Positions 16,537 through 25,198 are shown, counted from the first letter of the stretch. The stretch is DNA of 64,000 nucleotides from Rouxiella badensis (GCF_002093665.1 NZ_MRWE01000005.1:105454-169453); one strand, 5' to 3'. Notes: generated by a model not told the origin, from the letters alone. Numbers and translations: made by a program.

Positions 16537-17347
16537 GATGACCTCCCCATGAACGCGTCGAGCCGCTCATCAGCCAATCGGCGACCGCATTGATGGCGAG
16601 CGCCAGAACAGCAATCGCGCCGCCCGGAACCAGTGCGGCCCAGACGCCAAACAGGATGCCGTCTTTATTATCACGCGCCAGTCCGCCCCAGTCGGCCGTC
16701 GGCGGTTGAATGCCCAGTCCAAGGAACGACAGTGCGGACAGGAACAGCAAAATAAAGATAAAGCGCAGCCCAAACTCGGCAATCAGCGTTTGCAGCGAAT
16801 TGGGCAAAATGACTCGCCAGAGGATCCAACCGAGGCTTTCACCGCGCAGTCGGGCGACGTCCACGAACTCCATCACGCCGATTTCAACCGCCAGCGCACG
16901 CGCGACACGCAGTACGCGGGTGGACTCCAGCAGCCCTAGCACCAGCGTTAGCGTCAGAATAGTTTTAGGCAACACCGCAAGCACGATCAGAGCGAAAATC
17001 AGCGTGGGAATAGCCATGATCATATCGTTGATGCGCGAGATAGTCTGGTCGAGCCAGCCGCCACTCACCCCTGCGATAAAGCCGAGCGTACAGCCCACGA
17101 CGAAGGCCAGCACGGCGGCCAGAGCGGTAACGCCGAGCGACACCCGAGTCCCCCAAATCATACGCGACAGCAGGTCACGCCCCAGATTATCGGTGCCGAG
17201 ACGCAGCGTGGCGTCGGGCGCCTGCCAGGCCATCCCGATGACTTTATCCGGCGCATAAGGCGCCAGCCAAGGCGCGAAGACGGCAATCAGCACGAACAGG
17301 GTCAGCCCTGTCAGTCCCAGAATTGCGGTTGGTTTTAATGCAGGCAT
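16529..17347 (-). CDS. Dipeptide-type ABC permease, DppC-like
   Basis: A 272-residue inner-membrane permease with six membrane segments. The DppC-type N-terminal motif LAPYAPDKV and LGTDNLGRDLLSRMIWGTR are present, and the EAA loop is VARLRGESLGWILWRVILPNSL (about residues 164-185). ATG follows 22 bp after the partner permease. The 8-bp overlap with the ATPase gene indicates translational coupling. It forms the heterodimeric channel with the DppB-like protein encoded just upstream. Confidence 0.88.
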   Translation of the reverse strand: MPALKPTAILGLTGLTLFVLIAVFAPWLAPYAPDKVIGMAWQAPDATLRLGTDNLGRDLLSRMIWGTRVSLGVTALAAVLAFVVGCTLGFIAGVSGGWLDQTISRINDMIMAIPTLIFALIVLAVLPKTILTLTLVLGLLESTRVLRVARALAVEIGVMEFVDVARLRGESLGWILWRVILPNSLQTLIAEFGLRFIFILLFLSALSFLGLGIQPPTADWGGLARDNKDGILFGVWAALVPGGAIAVLALAINAVADWLMSGSTRSWGGHHG

Positions 17348-17369
17348 CTCAAAATTCCTTTAGCAGCAC

Positions 17370-18359
17370 TTAACGACGATGGCGTAAACGCGGGTTGGCA
17401 ATCAACGCCAACACGTCGGCCAGCAGGTTGAGCAGGATGTAAATCCCCGCCAGCAGCAGCGCACAGTCCTGCATGACCGGGATGTCGCGCTTGCTGATGC
17501 TGTCCACCATGTACTGCCCTAATCCGGGATAAACAAATACGTTCTCAACGATGACCACGCCAACCATCAGGTAGGCCAGGTTGATGGCGACCACGTTGAT
17601 TATCGGACCGAGTGCGTTCGGCAATACGTGACGCCACAGAATGCGTGCCGGCGTTAGCCCTTTCAGCAGCGCGGTGTCAACGTAGGCCGCGCTCTGGGCA
17701 GCAATCAGCGCCGCTCGGGTCATGTTGCTCATATGGCCGACAATCGCCAGCACTAAGGTAGCGCACGGCAGCGCGATGGCAGACAGTCTTGCGGTGAAGG
17801 ACATCGAATCAGACAACGTACTGTTGCTTGGGGCCCAGGCCAGCGTGATGGCAAAAATCAGGATAAGCAGATAGCCGGAGAAAAACTCCGGCAGCGCCAC
17901 GGCGGCGCGCGCTACACCGTTGAGCAACGTATCGATAATCCCCCCCTGATATCGCACCGACAGAAAACCGATACCCAGCGCCAACGGCACGGCAATCACC
18001 GCCGTGCACCCTGCCAGGAACAGCGTGTTGCCAAGGCGGACAAACAGCGGGCCGGCGATAGACTCTCGGCTGGTATAGCTGATGCCAAAATCACCGTGCA
18101 GAATGCCTGCAAGCCAATTGAGATAGCGTCCAACGGCGGGTTTATCCAACCCCAATTGCAGGTTCAGCTCACGGATGGCGTCGGGCGTGGCGCTCTGCCC
18201 CAGAATCGCCGTGGCGGCGTTGCCCGGTAAAAGCTGAACGCCAATAAAGATAAGCACCGAAACGGCCAGCACCATCAACACGCCGTAGCACAGGCGCAGC
18301 GCGACCAGTCGCAGTAAAGATGAACGGCCCGAAGGCCGTTGCGTAATCATTTCCGACAT
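17370..18359 (-). CDS. Dipeptide-type ABC permease, DppB-like
   Basis: A 329-residue permease. The N-terminal region after the first membrane segment has the DppB pattern QLLPGNAATAILGQSATPDAI and LGLDKPAVGRYLNWLAGILHGDFGIS. The EAA loop is AYVDTALLKGLTPARILWRHVLPNAL, followed by ENVFVYPGLG and the SISKRDIPVMQDCALLLAG end. A basic cytoplasmic leader (MSEMITQRPSGRSS) precedes the first helix and is slightly longer than usual. It sits between the binding protein gene (23-bp gap) and the second permease gene. Confidence 0.88.
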   Translation of the reverse strand: MSEMITQRPSGRSSLLRLVALRLCYGVLMVLAVSVLIFIGVQLLPGNAATAILGQSATPDAIRELNLQLGLDKPAVGRYLNWLAGILHGDFGISYTSRESIAGPLFVRLGNTLFLAGCTAVIAVPLALGIGFLSVRYQGGIIDTLLNGVARAAVALPEFFSGYLLILIFAITLAWAPSNSTLSDSMSFTARLSAIALPCATLVLAIVGHMSNMTRAALIAAQSAAYVDTALLKGLTPARILWRHVLPNALGPIINVVAINLAYLMVGVVIVENVFVYPGLGQYMVDSISKRDIPVMQDCALLLAGIYILLNLLADVLALIANPRLRHRR

Positions 18360-18382
18360 ACTTTTTTATCCGCGTTATGGCT

Positions 18383-19930
18383 TCAGCTCTCGATCCAGAC
18401 TTTTTCCGCCGCGCGGTTGCCGCTCAGCGGCATCCCCGGTACTGAGGTAAAGCCTTTGATTTTGGTTGAACAGCCGTCGAGGGCGTCAGCGTAAAGCGGA
18501 ATAATTTCGCTGCCCTGATCGACCAGCATCACCTGAATATCGTGATAAATCTGCCTGCGGCGCGCTTCGTCCTGCTCGCCTCGCGCGGCTTTTACCATCG
18601 CGTCAAAGGCCGGAACGTGCCATGCGGACTCATTCCAGGATGACTGGCTGGTAAACACCAGTGACAGCATGGCATCAGCGGTCGGGCGGCTGGCCCAGTT
18701 AGAAGAAACAAACACCTTTTTCTGCCAGGTATCGTTCCAGAAAGCGTCATCCGGCACGTGATCGACCTTGAGATCGATACCGGCCTTGGCGGCAGACTGC
18801 TGATAGAGCTGTGCCGCGTCCACCGAACCGGGGAAACCGGCATCGGCAACGGACAGGGTTAATGGACCGGTAAAGCCTGACTTTTTCCAGTGGAAGCGTG
18901 CCTGATCCGGATCGTAAGGACGCTGCGGAATGTCTTTGGCAAAGTAGCGATTCGACGGGAAGAACGGGTTATCGTTCGCCACGCTGGCGTAGCCGCCGAG
19001 CACAGTGTTGATAATTTGTTTACGATCGATGGCGTATTTTAGCGCCAGACGGCCGTCGACATTGTTGAACGGCGCAAGATTAGACAGCCCCGGGAAGGTA
19101 TAAATTGCGCTGTCTTTCGCTCGCACCAGCTGAATATTCGGCATGTGCTGAATACGGCCCACGATGCGCGGATTAACGCGGTTGATAAGCTGCGCGGAGC
19201 CACTCACCAGCGCAGCAACGCGCGCCGTGGAGTCGTTCATCGCCAACGTTTCAACTGAATCAACGTGGCCGCGTTCGCTGTTCCAGTGATTAGGATTACG
19301 TTTGGTCAGCGTAGTCACGCCGGGCTGGAATTTCTCGAGAATAAAGGCACCGGTGCCGATGCCTTTGTCGAAGCTTTCGTTTTCTGCGGTAATCACAAAG
19401 TGTACCGCGCTCAGCAGCCACACAAACTCGACGTCCGCCGCGTTCAACTTGACAGTCACTTCATGGTCGCCGGTCGCGGTAATCGACTCAACCGGGTCAA
19501 GATAGCCTTTGACCGGCGAGGTCGACTTTTCGCCTCGGTGGTGATTAAGCGAATAAACCACGTCTTTGGCGGTCAATGCGCGCCCGTCATGAAACTGCAC
19601 GCCCTGACGAATTTTCAGGATCCAGGTCTTGCTGCCGTCGGCGGACGACCAGGACTCTGCCAGTGATGGGGCCAGTTCGCCCTTTTCATCTATCTCGACC
19701 AGGCTGTTGAAAATCTGCGAGCCGACAAAATACATATAGGTTTCAAACCAGAAAGCCGGATCGAGACGGTCGGTGCTGGAGGCATTATCAATGCCGACCA
19801 CCAGGTGTCCACCCTTTTTAGGTACCGCTGTAACAGCGGCAAAAGCGTTTGAAAACGGCCACAGAGAACTGGTTGCCGCCACGGCAGAGAGAGCCCCTGC
19901 GCCTTTGATAAACGAACGACGATCTATCAT
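18383..19930 (-). CDS. Family-5 solute-binding protein with a Tat signal
   Basis: A 515-residue periplasmic binding protein of the peptide/nickel/opine family. The N-terminus carries a twin-arginine signal, DRRSFIKG, then a moderately hydrophobic stretch and cleavage near SNAFA (about residue 31), so export folded through Tat is predicted. The mature fold shows SLAESWSSADGSKTWILKIRQGVQFHDGRALTAKDVVYSL, a GTGAFILEKFQPG segment and the lobe-II region LALKYAIDRKQII. Most enteric family members use Sec, so the Tat route suggests a cofactor-like or metal-bound ligand, or a special folding need. Neighbours are the methyltransferase gene upstream (65-bp gap) and the permease genes downstream. Confidence 0.87.
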   Translation of the reverse strand: MIDRRSFIKGAGALSAVAATSSLWPFSNAFAAVTAVPKKGGHLVVGIDNASSTDRLDPAFWFETYMYFVGSQIFNSLVEIDEKGELAPSLAESWSSADGSKTWILKIRQGVQFHDGRALTAKDVVYSLNHHRGEKSTSPVKGYLDPVESITATGDHEVTVKLNAADVEFVWLLSAVHFVITAENESFDKGIGTGAFILEKFQPGVTTLTKRNPNHWNSERGHVDSVETLAMNDSTARVAALVSGSAQLINRVNPRIVGRIQHMPNIQLVRAKDSAIYTFPGLSNLAPFNNVDGRLALKYAIDRKQIINTVLGGYASVANDNPFFPSNRYFAKDIPQRPYDPDQARFHWKKSGFTGPLTLSVADAGFPGSVDAAQLYQQSAAKAGIDLKVDHVPDDAFWNDTWQKKVFVSSNWASRPTADAMLSLVFTSQSSWNESAWHVPAFDAMVKAARGEQDEARRRQIYHDIQVMLVDQGSEIIPLYADALDGCSTKIKGFTSVPGMPLSGNRAAEKVWIES

Positions 19931-19995
19931 GAGTATCCCTTAATGAGAGGCACAGCCTCCAATCGCTGATTATTATTTTTAAGAATTCGTTGTTT

Positions 19996-20910
19996 TTAAG
20001 ATTTGCTTGTTGAAGCCAGCGCCTGATTCAGGGCAGCAATATGTTCAGGGCCGATGCCACAACAGCCGCCAATCATCGTGGCACCGGCCGCGACCCACTC
20101 CTCGGCAAAGCTCAAATATCCCTGTGGATCGGTATCTTTACGCATCTCGCTGAGACCTTCGTTAGCCCCGCGCTTGTTGTCAGAAGGCTCGAACGCATTG
20201 GCATAAACGCCAATGTCCAGCGAGACGCCCTGTTGTTTCAATATTTTGCTGGCTTCAGCGACGGCGCTCGCCATCACTTCCGGACGGCTACAGTTGAACA
20301 ACACCGCTTGTGCGTTAAGGCGCAACGCGGCGTCTACGGCTGCAGCCACCGATTCGCCAGAGCGCAGCACGGCCTGTTCCTGCGGGTTCAGGGCGTCTTG
20401 CAGAGTAAACGACAGCCAAAGCGGGCGTTTATCGTCGCCCAAAACCTCGCGTACCAGCTCCACTTCAGCGACAGAACTCTGCGTTTCAGCCAGCCATAAA
20501 TCGACGTTTTCATTAAGTCCAGCCACCAGCACCGAGAGCAGCGCTCGGGCTTTCACTGGCTCAAACAGGTCGGGACGATAAGAGCCCAGCACCGGCGGTA
20601 GCGAACCCGCGACCTTGACCGGCCTGGGAGCCGCGTCCGCCGCCTCGCGCGCCAGCTTGCCCGATAGCGCGATCAGCTCGGCACCGCGCTGCGAGAAGAC
20701 ATCGTCGCCAACGTGAAATGGCACCACGGCATAGCTATTGGTGGTAATGACCTGTGAACCCGCGGCAATAAAGGCGTCGTGGGCCTGACGAACAAAGTGT
20801 GGTGCTTCCATCAATGCTAAAGCAGACCACTCGGGTTGACGAAACGGTGCGCCCATTCGGGCCAGTTCGCGGCCCATGCCGCCATCGAGGATCACAATGT
20901 TACTGGTCAT
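19996..20910 (-). CDS. Homocysteine S-methyltransferase family protein (MmuM-like)
   Basis: A 304-residue (beta/alpha)8 enzyme of the Pfam homocysteine S-methyltransferase family. N-terminal ILDGGMGREL, the NCS motif (LFNCSRPEV; first Zn cysteine) and the C-terminal GGCCGIGPEHI (two further Zn cysteines) are all present, so the zinc thiolate site is complete. E. coli MmuM uses S-methylmethionine or SAM to methylate homocysteine. The local motifs differ from MmuM (MGRELARMGAPF instead of a LATELE-type motif), so the methyl donor is uncertain. It is the first gene of an operon with a dipeptide-type importer, behind a promoter with two MetJ boxes, consistent with methionine salvage from an imported S-methyl donor. 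Confidence 0.82.
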   Translation of the reverse strand: MTSNIVILDGGMGRELARMGAPFRQPEWSALALMEAPHFVRQAHDAFIAAGSQVITTNSYAVVPFHVGDDVFSQRGAELIALSGKLAREAADAAPRPVKVAGSLPPVLGSYRPDLFEPVKARALLSVLVAGLNENVDLWLAETQSSVAEVELVREVLGDDKRPLWLSFTLQDALNPQEQAVLRSGESVAAAVDAALRLNAQAVLFNCSRPEVMASAVAEASKILKQQGVSLDIGVYANAFEPSDNKRGANEGLSEMRKDTDPQGYLSFAEEWVAAGATMIGGCCGIGPEHIAALNQALASTSKS

Positions 20911-20968
20911 TTTTTGTATGTTTACCCACTGGTTACTGTTTAGATGAAGAATTATTTAACCTGGCAAC

Positions 20969-21004
20969 ACTGTACAAAAGCGGCGTTTAGATGTCTAGAT
21001 ATCT
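20969..21004 (-). promoter_or_regulatory. Promoter with tandem MetJ boxes for the methyltransferase-ABC operon
   Basis: On the minus strand TAGACA (20992-20997, -35) and TACAGT (20969-20974, -10) are 17 bp apart. Two contiguous 8-bp met boxes, AGATGTCT and AGATATCT (20989-21004), match the MetJ consensus AGACGTCT at 7/8 and 6/8 and overlap the -35 element. MetJ needs at least two adjacent boxes to bind with SAM, which is what is present. The boxes lie about 80 bp before the methyltransferase start codon. Repression when methionine/SAM is plentiful is predicted. Confidence 0.75.
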
Positions 21005-21129
21005 TTATGGATAGAGGGATGAAGTATGTCAGGAGCATCGGCAAAGAGAGGGAAATGGCGGTGAACTCTCATCAGAATCTGAAAAGCAGCGGTGCGAGGA
21101 AAAAAAGAGGGCTGTTTACGGACAAAAAC

Positions 21130-21143
21130 TTGTTCTAAATCAA
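21130..21143 (+). promoter_or_regulatory. FNR site of the fnrS promoter
   Basis: TTGTT-ctaa-ATCAA fits the FNR consensus TTGAT-N4-ATCAA with one mismatch. Its centre is 42.5 bp before the predicted FnrS start, the class II activator position known for E. coli fnrS. An AATATC/TATCTA -10 region follows at about 21167-21174. Confidence 0.82.
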
Positions 21144-21178
21144 TAAATATCAGCGTGGATTGAAGCAATATCTATTTC

Positions 21179-21296
21179 GCAGGTGAATGCAACGTCAAGC
21201 GATGGGCGTTGTGCTCCATATTGTCTTATTTAGTTATTTAGAATTATTGCATAGCGTTTGATTCGAATAATGCCGGTCTATGACCGGCTTTTTTTT
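21179..21296 (+). ncRNA. fnrS: FnrS, anaerobically induced Hfq-dependent small RNA
   Basis: The first 60 nt, from GCAGGTGAATGCAACGTC through the GATGGGCGTTG segment to CTCCATATTGTCTTA, are almost identical to E. coli FnrS as I recall it. They include the two single-stranded seed regions used to repress aerobic metabolism mRNAs (sodB, maeA, gpmA, folE/X and others in E. coli). The 3' end is a strong terminator, GCCGGTC-tat-GACCGGC plus eight T (21272-21296). Position also matches E. coli, where fnrS lies beside zntB. No protein gene on this strand would otherwise explain the terminator. In the 20,911-21,323 gap this RNA and the MetJ promoter are the only features. Confidence 0.93.
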
Positions 21297-21323
21297 ATGC
21301 TTTTTTACCCGCTACGTAGGGAG

Positions 21324-22319
21324 TTACAGCCATTTGCTGCGCTTCATCCACCAGGCGACGCCGCCGACCAATACCACCAGCAGCGCACAGAATATTGCAA
21401 AGCTCATGTGGTTACTCGAGCCAGGAATACCGCCGAGGTTGACGCCGAACAAACCGGTCAGGAACGTGGTTGGCAGGAAGACCATTGCCAACAGCGACAT
21501 GGTGTAAGTACGGCGGTTCAAGGCATCGGCCATTAACGAGCTAATTTCATCGGAAAGCACCCCGGTACGGGCAATGCTGCCGTCCAGATCGTCAAGTCCA
21601 CGGCCCAAACGGTCGGCGATTTCCTGCATGCGGCGACGCTCATCATCGGTCATCCACGGGAAACGTTCGCTTGCCAGACGAGCAAACACGTCACGCTGTG
21701 GCGCCATATAACGACGCAGAACAATCAGCTGTTTGCGCAGCAGCGCCATCTCACCGCGCTCTGGCAGCTGTTGCTCCAGCAGCGCATCCTCAAAGTCAAT
21801 TATCTTGTCGTGGAGGTCCTCGATAAAATCGCTGGTGTGATCGGTCAACGCATCACACATTTCAACCAGCCAGCTGCCGGTATCGGTCGGACCGGTGCCA
21901 TGCTGCATATCATTGATGATTTCATTCATCGAGAACACTTTGCGGTGACGGGTCGAGATAATCATCTTGTCGGTCAGATAAACGCGAATAGTCACCAACT
22001 GGTCCGGACGCGCGTTGGCATTGAGATTGATGCTACGCAGGGTTATTAGCGTGCCGTCACCCATACGCAAAACCTTCGGACGAATACTCTCTCCGGCAAG
22101 CGCTTCACGCACGCTGTCTGGCAGAACCGGCGTACTGTTAATCCATTTTTCGCTGTCAGGCATTGAATAATCGAGGTGCAGCCAGCAGGGCTTGTCGGTA
22201 CTGGCCTGACAGTTTTGATCTATGTCCTGTACGCCACCTTTACCGTCTAGCTGATAAGCATAAACAGCATCCGAAACTTGTAACTCTTCACCCTTGATGA
22301 CTTCCACGGTATTCCTCAC
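21324..22319 (-). CDS. zntB: Zinc transporter ZntB (CorA superfamily)
   Basis: A 331-residue CorA-type transporter; E. coli ZntB is 327. The long cytoplasmic domain is alpha/beta with a coiled helix region (residues about 180-265), followed by two C-terminal membrane helices. The selectivity-filter loop between them is GVNLGGIPG (ZntB type) rather than the GMN of Mg2+ channels. It imports Zn2+ coupled to protons according to structural work on the E. coli protein. The gene is leftward and the FnrS gene is convergent with it. The C-terminus WWMKRSKWL is conserved. Confidence 0.95.
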   Translation of the reverse strand: MRNTVEVIKGEELQVSDAVYAYQLDGKGGVQDIDQNCQASTDKPCWLHLDYSMPDSEKWINSTPVLPDSVREALAGESIRPKVLRMGDGTLITLRSINLNANARPDQLVTIRVYLTDKMIISTRHRKVFSMNEIINDMQHGTGPTDTGSWLVEMCDALTDHTSDFIEDLHDKIIDFEDALLEQQLPERGEMALLRKQLIVLRRYMAPQRDVFARLASERFPWMTDDERRRMQEIADRLGRGLDDLDGSIARTGVLSDEISSLMADALNRRTYTMSLLAMVFLPTTFLTGLFGVNLGGIPGSSNHMSFAIFCALLVVLVGGVAWWMKRSKWL

Positions 22320-22638
22320 TCTCTCTACTATTTAAAATTAGTTTAGCGTTAACTCTTTGAAGCTCCAACAAATCGGCCGAAAATGCTCGGGTAATTCAGG
22401 TAATAATGACCGATAAAGCCAGTAATAATGCCATGGGTGGTCGAGGAAGGTGTAAACGCAGCGGGATAGAGTGTTTCAAGATGTGGGACGTGACGTGGAA
22501 CGTGTTTTTTTGAGCGTATTTTTAGCCTAACACTTTGCATATTATGATACTTTGTTACAAATTCTCATCGACTCATATTGTATAAGTATCACGCCCGGCA
22601 CACGTGGTGGCTGGCTTAAACATCAGGTTAAACAAAAA

Positions 22639-23061
22639 ATGAAAAAATTGCTTCTGTCATTGTTGGTTGTTGGTTCCATGACCAACGTGGTGCATGCAGC
22701 CGAGATGATTGGCAACTATACTGCAGCGGGCTACACCCACTGTGGCGGCATGAAGGTTCTGACCAGTGCTATCACTAGCCAAGACACGATGGTGTTGCAG
22801 ATTACCGATCCTAAAACTAACGCTTCACAGATTTATTTCGGTAACCGTGACGCCGATATGAGTGACAAGGTGAAGTACGTGTTGTCCACCTATAACCCGG
22901 ACACTAAAACTTTCACGCCAGACCCGTCAAATACCACCATCCTGTTCGGTATTGACGAGGCGCCAGCGGGTACCAGCGGTGCCGAGCTCTATCATTTGAC
23001 GATGGCTGGCCAGCAGTATAACTGTACCGCCTATACGGTCTTTAACCCGCTAGAGAAATAA
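22639..23061 (+). CDS. Small secreted protein of unknown function
   Basis: A 140-residue protein with a Sec signal peptide (MKKLLLSLLVVGSMTNVVHAA, cleavage after VHA or HAA). The mature part (about 120 residues) has two cysteines, CGG near the N-terminus and NCTAY near the C-terminus, likely to form one disulfide. Hydrophobic and Thr/Asp-rich beta stretches suggest a small beta-fold. I do not recognise a family. An upstream in-frame ATG at 22552 would bury the signal peptide, so ATG 22639 with AGGTT upstream is chosen. The 22,320-22,638 gap holds the promoters of this gene and of zntB, nothing else seen. Confidence 0.65.
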   Translation: MKKLLLSLLVVGSMTNVVHAAEMIGNYTAAGYTHCGGMKVLTSAITSQDTMVLQITDPKTNASQIYFGNRDADMSDKVKYVLSTYNPDTKTFTPDPSNTTILFGIDEAPAGTSGAELYHLTMAGQQYNCTAYTVFNPLEK

Positions 23062-23081
23062 TCCCCTTCTCTGGACGCGTT

Positions 23082-23124
23082 AATCAAGCCCCTGTAGCCC
23101 ACCGCTCAGGGGCTTGATTCGTTT
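23082..23124. terminator. Bidirectional terminator between the secreted protein and ycjG
   Basis: Perfect 13-bp stem AATCAAGCCCCTG / CAGGGGCTTGATT with a 12-nt loop, followed by CGTTTTA rightward and TAACGCG leftward. It serves both convergent genes; the T-runs are modest. Confidence 0.7.
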
Positions 23125-23136
23125 TATGGAACCCCG

Positions 23137-24117
23137 TTAGTCCCCCGTGGCCTGCAAATCAATGACGCCACAGTGAAACGCCAGACCGGGTACCACGTCT
23201 TTTTCAAGCCAGGTCGGCCCATCGAGGTCAATAAACTTTGCGCCTGTAGTTAATGGCAGCGCGGCCCGCACCGCTCGCGAGGTGCAAAGCATGCAGCCGA
23301 GCATAACCTCCATTCCTCGTTCTTTGGCAGCCGACGCCAGCGCCAATGCCCCGGTAAGTCCCCCCGTTTTGTCCAGCTTGATGTTCACCATTTGATAGCG
23401 GCCAACCAGCTGCGGCAGGCTCTCGACGGTATGGCAGCTTTCATCGGCGCAAATCGGCAATGGATGAATAAAATTGGCTAACGCATCGTCTTGTCCCACC
23501 GGCAGGGGTTGTTCAAGCATCAATACGCCTAAGTCGGCCAGCAGCTGACAGCGTGCCGCCAGCCCTTCGCTCTGCCACGATTCGTTGGCGTCGACAATCA
23601 GCGAAACATTCGGTACCGCACTGCGAATCGCCACCATGCGCTCGGTGATGAAATGATCATCGAGCTTAATCTTCAGCAGGGTTGCGCCATTTTGCTGATT
23701 GGCGATAGCGGCCTGTGCCATCGCTTCGGGTGTATCAATGCTTAGGGTCTGCGCCATGCTGATGGAAGGCAGCGGCGTGGTGCCAGTGAGCTGCCACAAA
23801 GTTTGACCGCTCTGCTGCTGTTCAAGATTCCACAGCGCAGAGTCCAGCGCATTCCGCGCCGCCCCGGCGGGCAGCAGACTTTGCAGTTCCCACCGGCTGG
23901 TGCCCTGCTCGATAATCGGCGCAGTGGCACCGAGCTGCGCCATGACCGAAATTTCACTTTCCCCAAAATGCGGATACGGGGTGCATTCACCGACGCCGAT
24001 CACACCGTTCTCTTCAATTTCAACCACGATGACCCTTGCTTCGCTGCGGCTGCCGCGGGCTATCACAAAGGCCGTATGCAGAGGCCAGGCTTCCGGATAA
24101 AAGCGTACACGTCTCAT
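23137..24117 (-). CDS. ycjG: L-Ala-D/L-Glu epimerase YcjG
   Basis: Enolase-superfamily dipeptide epimerase, 326 residues (E. coli 321). Catalytic and metal residues are visible: LLKIKLD (KxK motif, acid/base lysine), IVDANESW (Asp ligand), MLEQPL (Glu ligand), CADES (Asp ligand) and NIKLDKTGG (second base lysine). It recycles murein peptide by epimerising L-Ala-D-Glu to L-Ala-L-Glu in the cytoplasm. Gene order (ycjG divergent from tpx) is the same as in E. coli. Confidence 0.93.
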   Translation of the reverse strand: MRRVRFYPEAWPLHTAFVIARGSRSEARVIVVEIEENGVIGVGECTPYPHFGESEISVMAQLGATAPIIEQGTSRWELQSLLPAGAARNALDSALWNLEQQQSGQTLWQLTGTTPLPSISMAQTLSIDTPEAMAQAAIANQQNGATLLKIKLDDHFITERMVAIRSAVPNVSLIVDANESWQSEGLAARCQLLADLGVLMLEQPLPVGQDDALANFIHPLPICADESCHTVESLPQLVGRYQMVNIKLDKTGGLTGALALASAAKERGMEVMLGCMLCTSRAVRAALPLTTGAKFIDLDGPTWLEKDVVPGLAFHCGVIDLQATGD

Positions 24118-24189
24118 TCACCGCTCCATAAAAGCGCCTTCGGGCAGAATGCAGGGAGGCTGTAGTTATTATAGACAGGGGGGGGCTTT

Positions 24190-24535
24190 TAATTACAAAT
24201 AGGCTTTTAATTGCAAATTTTTTGGGGGAAGGTCAAGGACTTTTGGATCAAGAGTGGAAAGCGCCACCTCTTGCCTCTCTGCGCCTTTTATCCATCTTGA
24301 TACGTGTCGCCGCTCATGTTTGGAGTGCTTTCCAGTGGCACGGAGCGTGGCGTAGGCCGCTGAAACAAACTCATCGGCTGGCAAGACACATGCACCGATA
24401 ACAAGGCGTGGGGTTCCAAGGGGCCTTGGCTGGTCTGGGTCAGCGCCCAGCGTGCAGGGCACGTGCTTTTGACCCAAAAGCGAATAAGGGCCGCTCTGTC
24501 CTCCCCCCGCCCTAATTGAAAAGTTCCCTACCAAA
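24190..24535. repeat. G/C-rich element of unknown nature between ycjG and tpx
   Basis: About 345 bp, sharply more G/C-rich and structured than its A/T-rich flanks (GGGGGGCTTTTAATTAC on the left, AACAAATACTTGTTAAC on the right). It contains several short palindromes: CCAAGG-gg-CCTTGG (24416-24429), CTGGG-tcagcg-CCCAG (24435-24450) and GCACGTGC. A 113-codon minus-strand frame spans most of it but shows low-complexity, non-protein-like sequence. I cannot name it; an interspersed repeat or remnant of an inserted element is the most likely explanation. The tpx promoter must lie in its last bases or just after. Confidence 0.45.
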
Positions 24536-24610
24536 CAAATACTTGTTAACTTACACTGTGGAAGTTCGCAAAAACTTAATAACCTGGCTTAATAGCACAA
24601 AGGACAAATC

Positions 24611-25114
24611 ATGACTCAGACCGTACATCTTCAGGGTAACCCCGTTAGCGTTGCTGGCCAGCTGCCGCAAAAAGGCGACGTTGCCAAACCTTTCACACTG
24701 GTTGCCAAAGACCTTTCCGACGTTGCGCTGAGCAGCTTCGTCGGTAAGCGTAAAGTTCTGAACATCTTCCCAAGCGTTGACACCGGTGTTTGTGCCGCGT
24801 CCGTGCGTAAATTCAATGAAGCTGCGGGCGAAATCGACAACACCGTCGTGCTGTGCATCTCTTCCGACCTGCCGTTCGCCCAGTCACGCTTCTGCGGCGC
24901 AGAAGGCCTGTCTAACGTCGTTACCCTGTCCACCCTGCGCGGTGACGAGTTCAAACTGACCTACGGCGTTGCTATCACCGACGGTCCTCTGGCTGGCCTG
25001 ACTTCTCGCGCAGTCGTGGTGCTGGATGAGCAAGACAACGTGCTTTACAGCCAGCTGGTCGGTGAAATCACCGATGAGCCAGACTACGAGTCTGCCCTCG
25101 CGGCTCTGAAGTAA
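24611..25114 (+). CDS. tpx: Thiol peroxidase Tpx
   Basis: Atypical 2-Cys peroxiredoxin, 167 residues. The peroxidatic Cys61 is in [16 protein letters not shown] and the resolving Cys95 in QSRFCGAEG, exactly as in E. coli Tpx (168 residues). It reduces lipid and alkyl hydroperoxides using thioredoxin and is reported in the periplasm or cytoplasm. AAAGGAC is 6 nt before ATG. It has its own terminator. In E. coli the next gene facing it is tyrR; here about 13 kb of other genes intervene. Confidence 0.97.
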   Translation: MTQTVHLQGNPVSVAGQLPQKGDVAKPFTLVAKDLSDVALSSFVGKRKVLNIFPSVDTGVCAASVRKFNEAAGEIDNTVVLCISSDLPFAQSRFCGAEGLSNVVTLSTLRGDEFKLTYGVAITDGPLAGLTSRAVVVLDEQDNVLYSQLVGEITDEPDYESALAALK

Positions 25115-25122
25115 TTTCGACC

Positions 25123-25153
25123 AAAAAAGCCCCGTCTGAAAACGGGGCTTTTT
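25123..25153. terminator. tpx terminator
   Basis: Stem AAAGCCCCGT / ACGGGGCTTT with A-run before and T-run after, 8 bp past the tpx stop. It can also work leftward, although the ThDP gene (next) ends 45 bp to its right. Confidence 0.9.
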
Positions 25154-25198
25154 CCTGGCAATCGGGCATTGCTGCCGCGGCAATACTGATATCAGCTA

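Noticed and set aside
16710..17258. 182-codon frame antisense to the DppC-like permease
   Set aside because: Ser/Thr/Arg-rich shadow of a G/C-rich coding region.
20944..21138. Open frame of 64 codons on the plus strand upstream of FnrS
   Set aside because: It runs across the MetJ promoter of the opposite strand and into the FNR site of fnrS; no ribosome site and composition is not protein-like.
22349..22540. 63-codon minus-strand frame before zntB
   Set aside because: No ribosome site, no recognisable features, and it covers the promoter regions of zntB and the secreted protein gene.
24193..24534. 113-codon minus-strand frame in the G/C-rich element
   Set aside because: Low-complexity and Pro/Gly/Arg-rich with no domain-like pattern; open frame is explained by G/C-rich composition. 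Kept only as an element of unknown type.
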